A stretch of 64,000 nt of DNA from Streptomyces sp. TS71-3 (GCF_018327685.1 NZ_BNEL01000003.1:806001-870000), one strand, 5' to 3'. Shown: positions 40,763 to 52,640, counted from the first letter of the stretch. The notes: a model not told the origin generated them from the sequence alone. Made by a program: numbers and translations.

Positions 40763-42178
40763 ATGACTCAGGGGGCCGGTCAAGGACCCGTCTTGCGGAT
40801 GGCGACACCGCACGACTTTCGCGTGCCGGAGTACGCGGCCGGCATCGGTCCCGCCGACGAAGGGCCCGCCGACGGCCGGCCGGGAGACGCCGTGGGCGTG
40901 CTCACCGAACAGCCCGCCTCGGAGGCACAGGCCGAGGCGGACCGAGCTAGAACGTATGCCGGGGGCGTGCAGCCCGCCGACATGACACTCGCGCACCCCG
41001 TGGCGCCCGCTTCTACGGAGTTCGCGCCGCTCCCGCAGGAGTCCTCGCACCTCGCGCCCGCCACGCCGGAGACGGCCCTTCCGGCGCCCGCCCAGATCGT
41101 CATCCCGGGCCCCGCCCTCGCCGCGAGCACCCGCCCGGGCGCCGGCGCACCGGACCTCGCCGACCACGCCCCCGTGCCGCCGGCCGCCGCCGGATCCGCC
41201 GATGCGCCCGGATCCACCGACGCACCCGAGCCGCTCGCGGACCCCGACGGCTACACCCCCACGCAGCGCGACCTGCCGGTCGTCAACCGCGGTGACACGC
41301 TCCAGATGCCGGCCGTCACGGCCACCGACCCCGCGCCGGAGCAGGACCACCCCGACGGCCTCGGCCCGCTGTTCGTCGTCGGCGACGTGCACGGCTACCT
41401 CGACGAACTCCTCGAGGCGCTGACCGCCCAGGGCATCGTCGACGCCGAGGGGAACTGGATCGCCGGGAACACCCGCCTGTGGTTCCTCGGCGACTTCACC
41501 GACCGCGGGCCCGACGGCATCGGGGTCATCGACACCGTCATGCGGCTGTCCGCAGAGGCCGCCGCCGCGGGCGGCTACTGCAAGGCGCTGATGGGCAATC
41601 ACGAGCTGCTGCTGCTGGGCGCGAAGCGGTTCGGGGACACCCCCGTGAACTCGGGCGCGGGCACCGCCACCTTCCAGGCGGCCTGGCTGCTGAACGGCGG
41701 CCAGAAGACCGACATGGACCGGCTGGAGGACCACCACCTCCAGTGGATGTCCCGGCTCGACGCGATGGAGGAGGAGGACGGCCACCTGCTGGTGCACTCC
41801 GACACCACCTCCTACCTCGACTACGGCGACTCCATCGAGGCCGTGAACGACACCATCCGCGAGGCCCTCACCCGCAACGACCCCAACGAGTGCTGGGAAC
41901 TCTTCCGGAAGTTCACCAAGCGCTTCGCCTTCCGCGACGACAACGGCCCGAGCGCCGTCCGCGAGCTGCTGAGCACCTACGGCGGCACCCGGATCGTGCA
42001 CGGCCACAGCCCCATCCCGTACCTGCTGGGCGAGGTCGGCTCCGAGGACGGCGAGGAGGCCGAAGGACAGGGCGTCGAGGGACCGCACGTCTACGCGGAG
42101 GGCCTGGCCATCGCCATGGACGGCGGAGTGACCATGGCCGGAAAGCTGCTGGTCTGCCCGCTTCCCCTACACGCCTGA
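40763..42178 (+). CDS. Calcineurin-like metallophosphoesterase
   Basis: A 471-residue protein. The first ~205 residues are Pro/Ala-rich and probably disordered. The phosphoesterase domain has the PPP-type motifs GDVHG, GDFTDRG and GNHE, then the two His motifs VHSD and VHGHSP. This set resembles Ser/Thr protein phosphatases and diadenosine tetraphosphatase. ATG 40763 is favoured by GGAGG five to nine bases upstream; ATG 40679 would add 28 residues but lacks a ribosome site. Substrate unknown. Confidence 0.88.
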   Translation: MTQGAGQGPVLRMATPHDFRVPEYAAGIGPADEGPADGRPGDAVGVLTEQPASEAQAEADRARTYAGGVQPADMTLAHPVAPASTEFAPLPQESSHLAPATPETALPAPAQIVIPGPALAASTRPGAGAPDLADHAPVPPAAAGSADAPGSTDAPEPLADPDGYTPTQRDLPVVNRGDTLQMPAVTATDPAPEQDHPDGLGPLFVVGDVHGYLDELLEALTAQGIVDAEGNWIAGNTRLWFLGDFTDRGPDGIGVIDTVMRLSAEAAAAGGYCKALMGNHELLLLGAKRFGDTPVNSGAGTATFQAAWLLNGGQKTDMDRLEDHHLQWMSRLDAMEEEDGHLLVHSDTTSYLDYGDSIEAVNDTIREALTRNDPNECWELFRKFTKRFAFRDDNGPSAVRELLSTYGGTRIVHGHSPIPYLLGEVGSEDGEEAEGQGVEGPHVYAEGLAIAMDGGVTMAGKLLVCPLPLHA

Positions 42179-42371
42179 CCGGCCGCTCGTCTGTTCGACC
42201 CTCCTCCTATACCGGATCGCCCTGGCCAGTAGGGCAATTTTCGGAAACCCCCTGTCACCGCGTGCCGTGACCGCTCTACCATGTGTTCCTCCATAGCAGG
42301 GTCCCCTCCGTTTCTGCCCGCGGCCCGCGTCCCAGCAGGCCCCACGCCCTATGGAGCATCGGGGGAAGCAC

Positions 42372-43238
42372 ATGAACAGCGCTCCACACCTGCTCACCGA
42401 GGACCGCCGGGAGTACGAGCGGATCCTCGACGAAGCGCTGCGCGCCCAACGCCAGGACCTCACCATGGCCGGCGGAGCGCTCACCGCCGGGCAGCTCCGC
42501 ACCATGGCACTCGACGCGACGGCCCTCATAACGGCCGCGGCCGCCGTGGAGTACCAGCACTACGTAAGAGCCCGCAGCGAGTTGCGCGCCCCGGCGCGCG
42601 CCACCCGGGCGCCCCGTCCGGCAGGTGTGCGCCGCGGCGCGGGCCAGGACAGAGGCGCGTTGGGCGACTTCACACGCGCCGGAGCCGAGCCCGGCGAACC
42701 CGCCAGCGCGGGCCTGACCGCGGTCCTCGCGGTGCTCGCGCCGCTGCTGGCCGGAGCCGCGGCGCTGATCTTCCTGCTGGTCGGCTACGCGCTGAAGCTG
42801 GTGGGCCCCGAACCCGCGTTCGCGCAGACGCTGCGCACGACAGGGTGGGTGTTCGCCGCGATCACCGCGGCGGCCATCTCCTTCGCCACGGCCGGCCTGC
42901 TGCTGACCGCGCTGCGCAACGGCTCGACGTCCCTGCGCGCGGCGGACCGCGACCAGCTCGACGAGAACGTGCGCCGCACCCGCGAGGCCTGGCACCGGGC
43001 CCTGCTGGAACGCGGCATCCGCCCCTTCCTCCAGGAGGCCTTGCAGGAACGGCGCCCCGCGGTGGCCGGCGAGGCGGAGCACGCGGCGGTGGAGCACACA
43101 GGCCGCATGCCCCACCTCGGCTACCACCGCCCCGGCTTCAGCAGCCCCGAGAGCGGCACCACCGCCGCCCGCCCCCGCTACAGCAGCCCCGATTTCACCA
43201 GCCCCGACTACGGGGGGCCGGAGCACCAGCCGGAGTGA
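42372..43238 (+). CDS. Putative membrane protein, two transmembrane helices
   Basis: A 288-residue protein of unknown function. A soluble N-terminal domain (1-110) is followed by two hydrophobic helices (about 113-140, AVLAVLAPLLAGAAALIFLLVGYAL, and about 158-183). A charged stretch (RAADRDQLDENVRRTREAWHRAL) and a Ser/Pro/Tyr-rich tail with SSPDFTSPDYGG repeats follow. ATG 42372 has GGGGG at six bases; ATG 42351 has none. I recall similar transmembrane proteins in Streptomyces but no known role. Confidence 0.75.
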   Translation: MNSAPHLLTEDRREYERILDEALRAQRQDLTMAGGALTAGQLRTMALDATALITAAAAVEYQHYVRARSELRAPARATRAPRPAGVRRGAGQDRGALGDFTRAGAEPGEPASAGLTAVLAVLAPLLAGAAALIFLLVGYALKLVGPEPAFAQTLRTTGWVFAAITAAAISFATAGLLLTALRNGSTSLRAADRDQLDENVRRTREAWHRALLERGIRPFLQEALQERRPAVAGEAEHAAVEHTGRMPHLGYHRPGFSSPESGTTAARPRYSSPDFTSPDYGGPEHQPE

Positions 43239-43293
43239 GACGGGGACCGGCGGCGCGGTCGGGCCCCTGCCCGAGCGCGGCGCTCACGTGTGG

Positions 43294-43454
43294 ACAGAGC
43301 CCCTGGTCGGGCACGGACAGAGCTCCTGGTCGGGTGCGGGCAGCACCCCTGGTCGGGTGCGAGCAGAACCCCTGGTCACGTACGAACAGAACCGCTGCTC
43401 AGGTGCAGACGGACTCCCTGCTCAGGTACGGACGGACTCCGTGCTCAGGCCTGG
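43294..43454. repeat. 23-bp tandem repeat, seven units, last unit contains the stop codon of the alpha/beta hydrolase gene
   Basis: The core CTGGTC/CTGCTC recurs at 43303, 43326, 43349, 43372, 43395, 43418 and 43441, exactly 23 bp apart. The last unit overlaps the minus-strand stop (TCA, 43445-43447). Divergence grows with distance from the gene. Confidence 0.85.
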
Positions 43455-44272
43455 ATGAACGCCATCAGGTCGGTGTTGAACCTGTCCGCGAACGGCGGCA
43501 CCATCGTCAGACCGTGCGGAGCGCCCGGGTAGACCTTGTAGTCGACGTCCTTGACGATCCCCGAGGACTTGTTGCCCGCGGCCACGATCGGCACGATCTG
43601 GTCGTCGTCGCCGTGCACGATCAACGTGGGCATGTCGAAGTCCCTCAGGTCCTCTGTGAGGTCGGTCTCCGAGAAGGCCTTCACGCAGTCGTACGCGCTC
43701 TTCATGCCCACCTCCATGGACCACCGCCAGAACGCGTCGCGGATGCCCTGGGAGACGTGCGAACCGGAGCGGTTGGCGCCGAAGAAGTTGGCGCTCAGGT
43801 CCTCGTAGAACTGCGAGCGGTCCGTCAGGATGCCGTTGCGGATGTCGTCGAAGACATCTATCGGCAGCCCGTCCGGGTTGTCGTCCGTCTTCAGCATCAG
43901 CGGGGGGATGGCGCTGAGGAGGACGGTCTTGGCGACCCGGTCGCTCCCGTGGCGCCCGATGTAGCGCGTCACCTCGCCGCCGCCCGTGGAGTGCCCGACG
44001 AGGATGACATCGTGCAGGTCGAGCGCCTCGATGAGCTGTGCCAGGTCGTCGGCGTAGGTGTCCAGGTCGTTGCCCTCCCACGTCTGGCTCGAACGCCCGC
44101 CGCCGCGGCGGTCGTGCGCGATGGCGCGGTATCCGTTCTCCGCGACCATCATGAGTTGCGGATCCCAGGCGTCGCCGTTCAGCGGCCAGCCGTGGCTGAA
44201 CACGACCGGCTGGCCGGATCCCCACTCCTTGTAGAAGATCTGCGTACCGTCCTTGGTCGCGACGAAAGGCAT
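43445..44272 (-). CDS. Alpha/beta hydrolase, non-heme chloroperoxidase/perhydrolase type
   Basis: A 275-residue hydrolase close to the non-heme haloperoxidases, which are really esterases/perhydrolases. The nucleophile elbow is GHSTGGGE, the acid lies in [10 protein letters not shown] and the His in [15 protein letters not shown] 44272 ([18 protein letters not shown]) with AAGGA eight bases upstream gives the normal family N-terminus. Upstream codons are a degenerate repeat. The presence of DAFWRWSM and the cap region fits family length. Natural substrate unknown. Confidence 0.92.
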   Translation of the reverse strand: MPFVATKDGTQIFYKEWGSGQPVVFSHGWPLNGDAWDPQLMMVAENGYRAIAHDRRGGGRSSQTWEGNDLDTYADDLAQLIEALDLHDVILVGHSTGGGEVTRYIGRHGSDRVAKTVLLSAIPPLMLKTDDNPDGLPIDVFDDIRNGILTDRSQFYEDLSANFFGANRSGSHVSQGIRDAFWRWSMEVGMKSAYDCVKAFSETDLTEDLRDFDMPTLIVHGDDDQIVPIVAAGNKSSGIVKDVDYKVYPGAPHGLTMVPPFADRFNTDLMAFIQA

Positions 44273-44284
44273 GGTGCGGTTCCT

Positions 44285-44370
44285 TTCGGTGATGTCTCGT
44301 GATGTCCCGGTGATGTTTCTCGTGATGTTTCTCGCGATGCTCCGGTGAGGTCCCGGTGAGGTGTGCCGCG
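44285..44370 (-). repeat. Degenerate tandem repeat upstream of the hydrolase gene
   Basis: Units of about 15-17 bp such as GTGATGTTTCTC repeat five times between the promoter and the start codon. Confidence 0.55.
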
Positions 44371-44558
44371 GACCGCCGGCGAGCACTCTCCGCGCACGGG
44401 CCCAGCGACACGTACGATCACAAAGATGCACATCTGCGCCTTTTTCCCGGCTGACCTCTAATCCGGACCTGAAACACCGAACCCCGATGCAGAATGCCGG
44501 CTCGGGACTTCCGGCTCGGAACTTGTGGAGCGCCTCCGCGCGGTGTTAGTCCAAGGGC

Positions 44559-44987
44559 ATGGCCGTCCTCGGAACCGGGATGCGTGCGGGCATCGTCGCC
44601 GGTGTGCTCAGCGGCGTGCCCTCGACGGTGCACGCTCTGGCCACGCGGCGTGATCCGCTGGAAGCGACCCGCGCGGCCGGATCGCTCTTGCTGCCGGATG
44701 AGGTCCGCTCGGTGCGGCTGCTCGCCGCCGCGGTCCCCGTCCACTTCGGGATCAGCGTCGGCTGGGGCGTGGCGCTCGCGGCCGTGCTGCCGCGACGGGC
44801 GACCACCGCGTGGGGCGCGCTCGCCGGCCTCGCCATCGCCGGGCTCGACCTCGGCGTGCCGGGCAGGCGTACCGCCCGGGTCCGCGAGCTGCCGCGGTGG
44901 CCGCAGGTGGCGGACCATCTCGCCTACGGCGTGATCGCCGCCGCGTGGGTGGCCGCCTCCCGCCACCGAACGCAGGGTGCTCGATAA
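44559..44987 (+). CDS. Small hypothetical membrane protein (142 aa)
   Basis: It has hydrophobic segments at about 8-20, 54-76, 83-97 and 118-132. No family was recognised. ATG 44559 is preceded by TAGTCC six bases upstream, compatible with a leaderless message; ATG 44580 is an alternative. A hairpin (44986-45042) follows directly. Coding is likely from its GC codon bias and hydrophobic pattern. Confidence 0.6.
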   Translation: MAVLGTGMRAGIVAGVLSGVPSTVHALATRRDPLEATRAAGSLLLPDEVRSVRLLAAAVPVHFGISVGWGVALAAVLPRRATTAWGALAGLAIAGLDLGVPGRRTARVRELPRWPQVADHLAYGVIAAAWVAASRHRTQGAR

Positions 44988-45042
44988 GGCCCTCCGCTCA
45001 CGCAGGCAGTCTGCGTCCTCCACCATCAGCGGAGGGCGCCTT
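44986..45042 (+). terminator. Putative terminator hairpin
   Basis: CCTCCGCT near 44991 and AGCGGAGG near 45028 pair, extended by AAGG/CCTT at the ends, with a 29-base loop. Confidence 0.4.
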
Positions 45043-45415
45043 GGGTATCCGGACGGGTCCGCCCGTTGGCATCGCGCTCACGTTGATGCTTCCGCCGAGC
45101 GAGCCGTCGACGCCGGGCAAGTTGTCGACACCAAGCGGGCTTTCGGCGGCTCCAGGTGAACGTGCGGGCAAGGTGTCCCACGCCCGTTGCCGTGGCCGGG
45201 TGGCCAAAGGTGGTATTCGGATCACCCATACAGCCCCAGACATGTGATCTTCATCTTTTTCGGGCGATACCGGCGCATAGCTTGGCCACAGCCGGCGCCG
45301 GTTCGGCATCACGTGCACTTCAGGAGGTCTTCGTGTCAGATATCGCGGTACAGGGAACACCGGAACGGGGGCCACCGGGCGACGTCACGGCGGTGAGCGC
45401 AGATGGGGGAGGGTC
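44988..45415. other. Intergenic region before the YVTN fragment, about 430 bp
   Basis: An AGGAGG at 45321-45326 precedes a GTG at 45333 whose frame soon becomes non-protein-like. This may be the original start region of the decayed gene. Nothing else is recognised. Confidence 0.45.
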
Positions 45416-45685
45416 GTGCGGGCCTGGGTGGGATCGGCGGTACTCGCCGGCCTGGCGGTCCCGCTCGCCGTGGCATCGCCCGCCACCGCGCAAGGCAAGC
45501 CTGCGCACGACGACCCTGCCCGCGCCTACGTCGCCAACGTGGACACCGACACCGTGTCGGTGATCGACACCAGGACCAACACCGTCACCACCACCATCAC
45601 CGGCGTCAACGCGCCCGCCGGTCTCGCCATCACCCCGCGAAGCGCCGCCGCACCGAGGAAGCCGAAGAGCGCGACTTCGTCCTGA
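45416..45685 (+). pseudogene. Truncated YVTN-type beta-propeller secreted protein
   Basis: A signal peptide (VRAWVGSAVLAGLAVPLAVASPATAQ) is followed by one YVTN repeat (ARAYVANVDTDTVSVIDTRTNTVTTTI...GVNAPAGLAITP). The homology stops after about 75 residues and the frame ends in unrelated codons at 45685. Intact members have several such repeats. GGGGGAGG precedes GTG 45416, so a short product could still be made. It forms the left side of a decayed patch. Confidence 0.65.
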
Positions 45686-46061
45686 ACGACCGCAGGCAGT
45701 CGATCCTGCGACCGAGGGACGGACGCCACGGTGACCTCGCCGGTACACCGGCGGATCCCGGCGACGTTCGCACCGGCTGCGGCGCCACCGCCGTGGGAGC
45801 GTTCGGCCTCGACGTTCGCCGGCAGAGCGCTGGTCCGGGACCCCGAGGGATCCCGGACCGACGCTCGCATGGACCTGGACCTGGACCTGGATCTGGACCT
45901 GCGCCTGTACTTGGACCTGGTCCGCCAACGCAGGTGCACGCCCCACCGACCACTGCGACACGGCCACCTCCCGTCGCTCAAGCACACGCTTCAGCAGCTT
46001 CTCAAGCAGTTCCCGGCGGAATATCTGCTCTGCGATGAGACAGATGGGGAAGGGGAAGGAA
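45686..46061. other. Scar region with a degenerate copy of the thiC 3' end
   Basis: No gene is supported. The segment 45831-45943 resembles 47510-47594. Confidence 0.55.
45831..45943. repeat. Direct repeat 1: degenerate copy of the thiC terminator and last codons
   Basis: It shares GGGACCCCGAGG, TCCCGGACCGACGCT, GCCTGTAC and GTCCGCCAACG in order with 47510-47594, but carries about 30 extra bases of GGACCT repeats. Both copies keep a hairpin: here GGTCCGGGA with TCCCGGACC. Confidence 0.7.
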
Positions 46062-47470
46062 ATGACGGCTGAGTTATCACGGCACCATACGGCTGACGGG
46101 GAAGGTGTTGATGCAGCCGGGTCGTGGAAGGAGGTCCTGCGCGGGCGACGCGGACGGCTCATAGCAGGACTACTGGCGCTTGAACTGGCCGCAGCGATAC
46201 AGGGTTTGGCTGTCTCCACCCTTCTTCCGGTGATCACCAAGGATCTTGGTGGAGATCACTACTTCGGTTGGGCCGCAGGGGCCGGCACTCTCGCGACACT
46301 GACGATGATTCCTCTCGGCGCTGCTCTCGCCGAGCGCATCGGACGCCGCTGGCTGCTCACTCTCGGATTGGTCGTCTACTGCCTCGGCGCACTCGTATCC
46401 GTTACGGCACCCGTGCTCGTGTTCTTCATCGTCGGACGAATACTTCAAGGGGCAGCCGGCGGGACGCTGGCAACCTTGAGTCTTGGAGCGGTGGCCCGGA
46501 CTGTGCCCGAGCACCTCCGCAGCCGCGTCTACGGGATGATCGCGGCCATGTGGATCGTGCCTGCGCTCGTAGGCCCGCCGTACGCGGCCTTCGTCGAAAG
46601 CCTTCTCGGATGGCGTTGGACACTGCTGTTGCTTGTTCCCCTCCTGCTGGCGGGACGGCTCTCGTGGCAGGCCAGACGGGGATGTTCACCAGCGGCGACA
46701 TCAGGCGCTCGCCGACCCCGGGCGGCGGAGTCCTCCTCTTGGTCTCCAGCGTCCTGGCAATCTTGGTCGGTACAAGCATCGGGTCCATACCCGCCGTTGC
46801 ACTCGCCGTCGCTGGGCTGCTGGTCGTCGGGTACGCCCTCGCACGGCTCCTGCCTTCCGACGTTGCTCCTGCTTCACGGACGGCGACCATTGGGATGCTG
46901 CTGCTGGCCTTCACTTTCTTTGGCGCCGAGGGGACGCTGTCGCTCACCGTCACCCGTGGCCTGGGTGCGGCGCTCACTCAGGCGGGTGTTGCACTCACCG
47001 CTGGCACGGTGTGCTGGGCGATCGGCAGCCTCGTACAGCCCGGCCTTTGCGAACGCCTGCGCATATCCGCCGCCACCCTCTCCGTAGCCGGGGCTGTTGT
47101 GCTCCTTCTCGCCAGTGCGAGCGTCGTTACCATTCTGGTCGCACGACCTGCACCAACAGTCGCTGCACTGTTCACGGATGCCACATGGGCGGTGGCCGGC
47201 CTGGGAACGGGCACGGCCTACCCCACCCTGATGACCACCGCCACTGCGAAAGCTGACGGCTCCCATGCGGAACGCCTGTCGGCCGGCATTGTGTTGGCCG
47301 AAGCCACAGGTGGCAGCCTGGGCCCCGATGTCATCGGCGGCTTGTACTCCCTCGGGCTGCGCTGGTCGCTACCGCCCCACTCAGCGTTGCTCCTCAGTTT
47401 TGGAGCCACCACCATCGGCGGCCTCTTGCTCTTGGTGACCACTGCACGAGCCCTTCGCGTACGAAGTTGA
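46062..47470 (+). pseudogene. MFS transporter disrupted by a frameshift, with a TTA codon
   Basis: The first ~200 codons encode a drug-exporter-like MFS N-half: LALELAAAIQGLAVSTLLP, RIGRRWLL (the RxGRR loop) and GRILQGAAGG. The reading frame is lost between about 46650 and 46690, and the C-half continues in another frame to 47470 (VLLLVSSVLAILVGTSIG ... LLLLVTTARALRVRS). Together they would make about 470 residues with 12 helices. Codon 5 (46074-46076) is TTA. Third positions are less GC-rich than neighbours, which suggests recent acquisition. ATG 46062 has AAGGGG six bases upstream. A sequencing error could mimic the frameshift. Confidence 0.75.
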
Positions 47471-47509
47471 AGCCACGGCTGCCTGGTAGGACTCAGCCGC
47501 AAAACACGT

Positions 47510-49608
<2,099 letters not shown>

Positions 49609-49699
49609 CGTGTGCAAATGTGCATCCACGCTAGCGTCATACCGGGCACGCTGAACAGAGGGCCCACGTCCAAGAGCGAGTACTCGCGTTGATCGATCG

Positions 49700-51718
49700 G
49701 TGACCAGCATGCAGCCGCCTCCTCCGCCGCCACCCGGCCGGAACCCCCGTCCGGGCCCCGGCGGCCGTCCCGGCCCGGGACCAGAATCCGCAGGTCGGGG
49801 CCGTGGCCGCAACAGGCCCGACGGACCCGATGGGCACGACCGGTATGACGCGAACGAGGAGTACGACGGGTACGGCGGCTACGGCGGCTATGACGACGGG
49901 AACCGGCACGAACGTCAGTACGGACGCGGCCCGTACGACCAGAACACCCCATACGACCCGTACGGCACAGGCACCGCACAGACCCCGAACACCCCATACG
50001 ACTCGGGCACCTCGCGAGCCCCGAACGCCCCGTACGACACGGGATCCACACGCGTCCCGAACGGTCCGTACGGCACCCGACCCCCACGTGTCCCGAACGA
50101 CCCCTACGGCACCGGGCCCACACACATTCCGGACCCTTCGCGCACCGAGGGCGCCCCGCGTGCCCAGAGGGGTCGGGGCGCCCAGAACGCGCCGCACGGC
50201 GCAGGTGCCCCCCGCAGCCGCCCGGCGGAGGCCCACGATCGCCCCTGGGACGCGGGCCGGGGCCACGAGCCGGACGGCCACGGCCCCACCGGCAACCATC
50301 CCGCGGACGCCCACGGGCACGGGCACACGCACTCCCACGGGCCCGCCGCGCCCGTCTCGCGTCACCTGCGCAAGGTCATCGGGGCCATCCTGATCCCCTT
50401 CGCCATCGCGGTCGTGGTCGGCATCGTGGCGCTCTGGCCGGGGGGCGCGCCGCCGCACAAGCGGACCGGCGTCGGCTTCGACCGGCAGAGCCAGCAGGCG
50501 GTCGTGGCCCGCATCGACAAGGTGAGCTGCGCATCCGTGAACGCTTCGGCGGAGGCGCCCACGGGGGACACCTCGACCGCCGAGGGCAGCTCCGCCCAGC
50601 AGGAGAAGCACGGGACCTGCGGGAAGGCGACCGTCCGGATCACCACCGGCAAGGACACCGGCCGCACCTTCACCGAGATCGTCCAGCCCGACGCGCCGCG
50701 CCAGCTCCACCAGGGGCAGAAGGTGGTGGTGGCCTATGCGCCGGACGCGCCCAAGGAACTCCAGTACTCGGTGACCGACGTGAACCGGAAGCTCCCGATG
50801 GCGCTGCTCGCCGGGATCTTCGCCCTGGCGGTGATCGTGGTGGGCCGGCTGCGTGGCGTCACGGCTCTGGTGGCGCTGGCGGTCAGCTTCCTGGTGCTGA
50901 ACCAGTTCGTCCTGCCGGCCGTCCTGCAAGGGGCGAATCCGCTGCTGGTGGCGGTGGTCGGGGCGAGCGCGATCATGCTGATCGCGCTCTACATGTGCCA
51001 CGGGCTGACCGCGCGCACCTCCGTCGCCGTGCTGGGCACGCTGGTGTCGCTGCTGCTCATCGGGGTGCTCGGCTCCCTCTTCATCGGGTGGTCGGCGCTG
51101 ACGGGCAACACCGACGACAACACCGGGCTGATCCACGGCCTGTATCCGTCGATCGACATGAGCGGTCTGCTGCTGGCCGGCGTGATCATCGGCTCGCTGG
51201 GCGTGCTCGACGATGTGACGGTGACGCAGACCTCCGCCGTGTGGGAACTGCACCAGGCCGATCCCTCGATGGGCTGGCGGGCGCTGTACCGGGCGGGCAT
51301 CAGGATCGGGCGCGACCACATCGCCTCGGTCGTCAACACGCTCGTGCTGGCCTACGCGGGCGCGGCCCTGCCGCTCATGCTGCTCTTCTCGATCGCGAAG
51401 AGCGGGGTCGTGCAGGTCGCCAACAGCGAGCTGGTCGCCGAGGAGATCGTCCGGACGCTGGTGGGCTCGATCGGTCTGGTGGCCTCGGTGCCGGTGACGA
51501 CGATCCTCGCCGCGCTCGTCGTCTCCGCGGACCGGCCCGAGCCCTCCCTGGAGGGGGCCGTCGACGGGGACGGAGCCGGGGTGACCGCCAAGCGGCTGCC
51601 GGGGCCTGGGGCGCCCGCGGGCTCCGCTCCGGTACCGGTACCGGTACCGGAAGGCGACGGTCCTTCCGCACGCGGCGGTGGCCAGCGTGGCGGACGGGGG
51701 CACCGGCGCAGGCACTAG
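49700..51718 (+). CDS. YibE/F family membrane protein
   Basis: A 672-residue protein with about eight membrane helices in the YibE/F-like domain (about 225-620). Family blocks include GVLDDVTVTQTSAVWEL, IGRDHIASVVNTLVLAYAGAALPLMLL and GLIHGLYPSIDMSGLLLAG. The first ~220 residues are a Pro/Gly/Tyr/Asp-rich cytoplasmic tail with 12-14-residue repeats (TPYDSGTSRAPN-like), and the C-terminus has a PVPVPVP tract and an RGGRGHRRRH end. Function of the family is unresolved (possibly transport). GTG 49700 or ATG 49709 may be the start; neither has a clear ribosome site. Confidence 0.88.
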   Translation: MTSMQPPPPPPPGRNPRPGPGGRPGPGPESAGRGRGRNRPDGPDGHDRYDANEEYDGYGGYGGYDDGNRHERQYGRGPYDQNTPYDPYGTGTAQTPNTPYDSGTSRAPNAPYDTGSTRVPNGPYGTRPPRVPNDPYGTGPTHIPDPSRTEGAPRAQRGRGAQNAPHGAGAPRSRPAEAHDRPWDAGRGHEPDGHGPTGNHPADAHGHGHTHSHGPAAPVSRHLRKVIGAILIPFAIAVVVGIVALWPGGAPPHKRTGVGFDRQSQQAVVARIDKVSCASVNASAEAPTGDTSTAEGSSAQQEKHGTCGKATVRITTGKDTGRTFTEIVQPDAPRQLHQGQKVVVAYAPDAPKELQYSVTDVNRKLPMALLAGIFALAVIVVGRLRGVTALVALAVSFLVLNQFVLPAVLQGANPLLVAVVGASAIMLIALYMCHGLTARTSVAVLGTLVSLLLIGVLGSLFIGWSALTGNTDDNTGLIHGLYPSIDMSGLLLAGVIIGSLGVLDDVTVTQTSAVWELHQADPSMGWRALYRAGIRIGRDHIASVVNTLVLAYAGAALPLMLLFSIAKSGVVQVANSELVAEEIVRTLVGSIGLVASVPVTTILAALVVSADRPEPSLEGAVDGDGAGVTAKRLPGPGAPAGSAPVPVPVPEGDGPSARGGGQRGGRGHRRRH

Positions 51719-51917
51719 CCGCAGGCGCGCGGCTCCTGTCGCACCACCCTGAGTCGTTGGCTCACCACCCAGGGCCGCCGGCTCACCACGCGGGACACCC
51801 AGGGCGCCCGGATCGTCGCCCAGGGCTTGCGGCTCGTCGTCCCGAACCCCCGGGGTATCGCCGTGCGGCCTCGGGGTATCGCCGTGCGGTCTCGGGGCAT
51901 CGCCGAGAGTTCTGCCC
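51719..51917. repeat. Degenerate repeats between the convergent YibE/F and DUF5326 genes
   Basis: Three units like CGGGGTATCGCCGTGCGG occur at 51850-51905, and several CTCACCA-containing units resemble the stop-codon end of the DUF5326 gene (TCACCA at 51918-51923). Confidence 0.5.
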
Positions 51918-52136
51918 TCACCAGCCCCGGTGCGACGACTTGTCCGACATGAACTTGCGGACCACGAACATGAGCGCACCCACGATCGCGACGAAGATGA
52001 GCACCTTGAAGAGCAGCCCTATGAGGAACGAGAGGATGCCGACGATCAGCCCGCCGAACACGACGAGGGCGATGACCGGCACCACGACCCACTTGAGCCA
52101 CCAGGGCATGCCTGCGAAGACTCCACGCTCTGCCAT
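51918..52136 (-). CDS. DUF5326 family small membrane protein
   Basis: A 72-residue protein with two hydrophobic helices (about 13-32 and 34-60) after MAERGVFAGMPWW, and a cationic end VRKFMSDKSSHRGW. It matches the short DUF5326 membrane proteins of Streptomyces. GAAGGACGGTAAGGACG precedes ATG 52136. Function unknown. Confidence 0.85.
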   Translation of the reverse strand: MAERGVFAGMPWWLKWVVVPVIALVVFGGLIVGILSFLIGLLFKVLIFVAIVGALMFVVRKFMSDKSSHRGW

Positions 52137-52464
52137 CGTCCTTACCGTCCTTCACCTCTCGGCCGGCCCGGAGCCGCTCTACTGCGGGAACCGCCCGGCC
52201 CGGTGCTCGCGCACCGATCTCGTCTCGTGCTATCGATGCTAAGCGGACGGGAGGAGTAACGGGACGCCTGACGGCCCTTGTCCTTCCCTGACCCGTCCCC
52301 TAGGGAATCCCGGGGGAACGCCTGGGGACGGCTGGGGCTCCGGGAGGGTCCGCGAGCGCTCCTCGGGGAGGCCCGGGAGGAGTCCGCAGCGGGGCGTCAC
52401 CGCAGGGGGTCCGCGGGATTCGGGTGGAGTCCGCGCCGGGTACGGCACGCACCGCGAACCGGCG
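52137..52464. other. Intergenic region, about 330 bp
   Basis: It contains the DUF5326 promoter region and CCGGGAGG-like G-rich sequence. No gene was found. Confidence 0.45.
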
Positions 52465-52640
52465 GGTCAGCCACGCTCCGGCGCCCAAACCGGCAGCTCG
52501 GCCCGGCTCCGGCGGCCAGACCAGCAGGTCAGCCCCGCTCCGGCGGCTGAGCCGACAGGTCAGGCACTCTCCCCGCCGACTGAGCCGGCAGGTCAGGCAC
52601 CCTCCGGCGGCTGAGCCAGTGGTCAGGCACTCTCCGGCGG
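52465..52640. repeat. 31-bp tandem repeat derived from the 3' end of the cupin gene
   Basis: GGTCAG starts units at 52465, 52527, 52558, 52591 and 52621 (a degenerate one near 52496), a spacing of 30-33. The last contains the stop codon (TCA, 52623-52625) and the final codons of the minus-strand cupin gene. Confidence 0.8.

Noticed and set aside
43289..43454. Could the 23-bp repeats be a CRISPR array?
   Set aside because: Units are contiguous with no unique spacers and degenerate steadily. No cas genes are nearby.
45333..45563. Frame from GTG 45333 with a perfect AGGAGG
   Set aside because: After about 28 codons it reads as Arg/Pro/Ser-rich shadow of the YVTN fragment. It may be the original start before decay, but it is not a separate gene.
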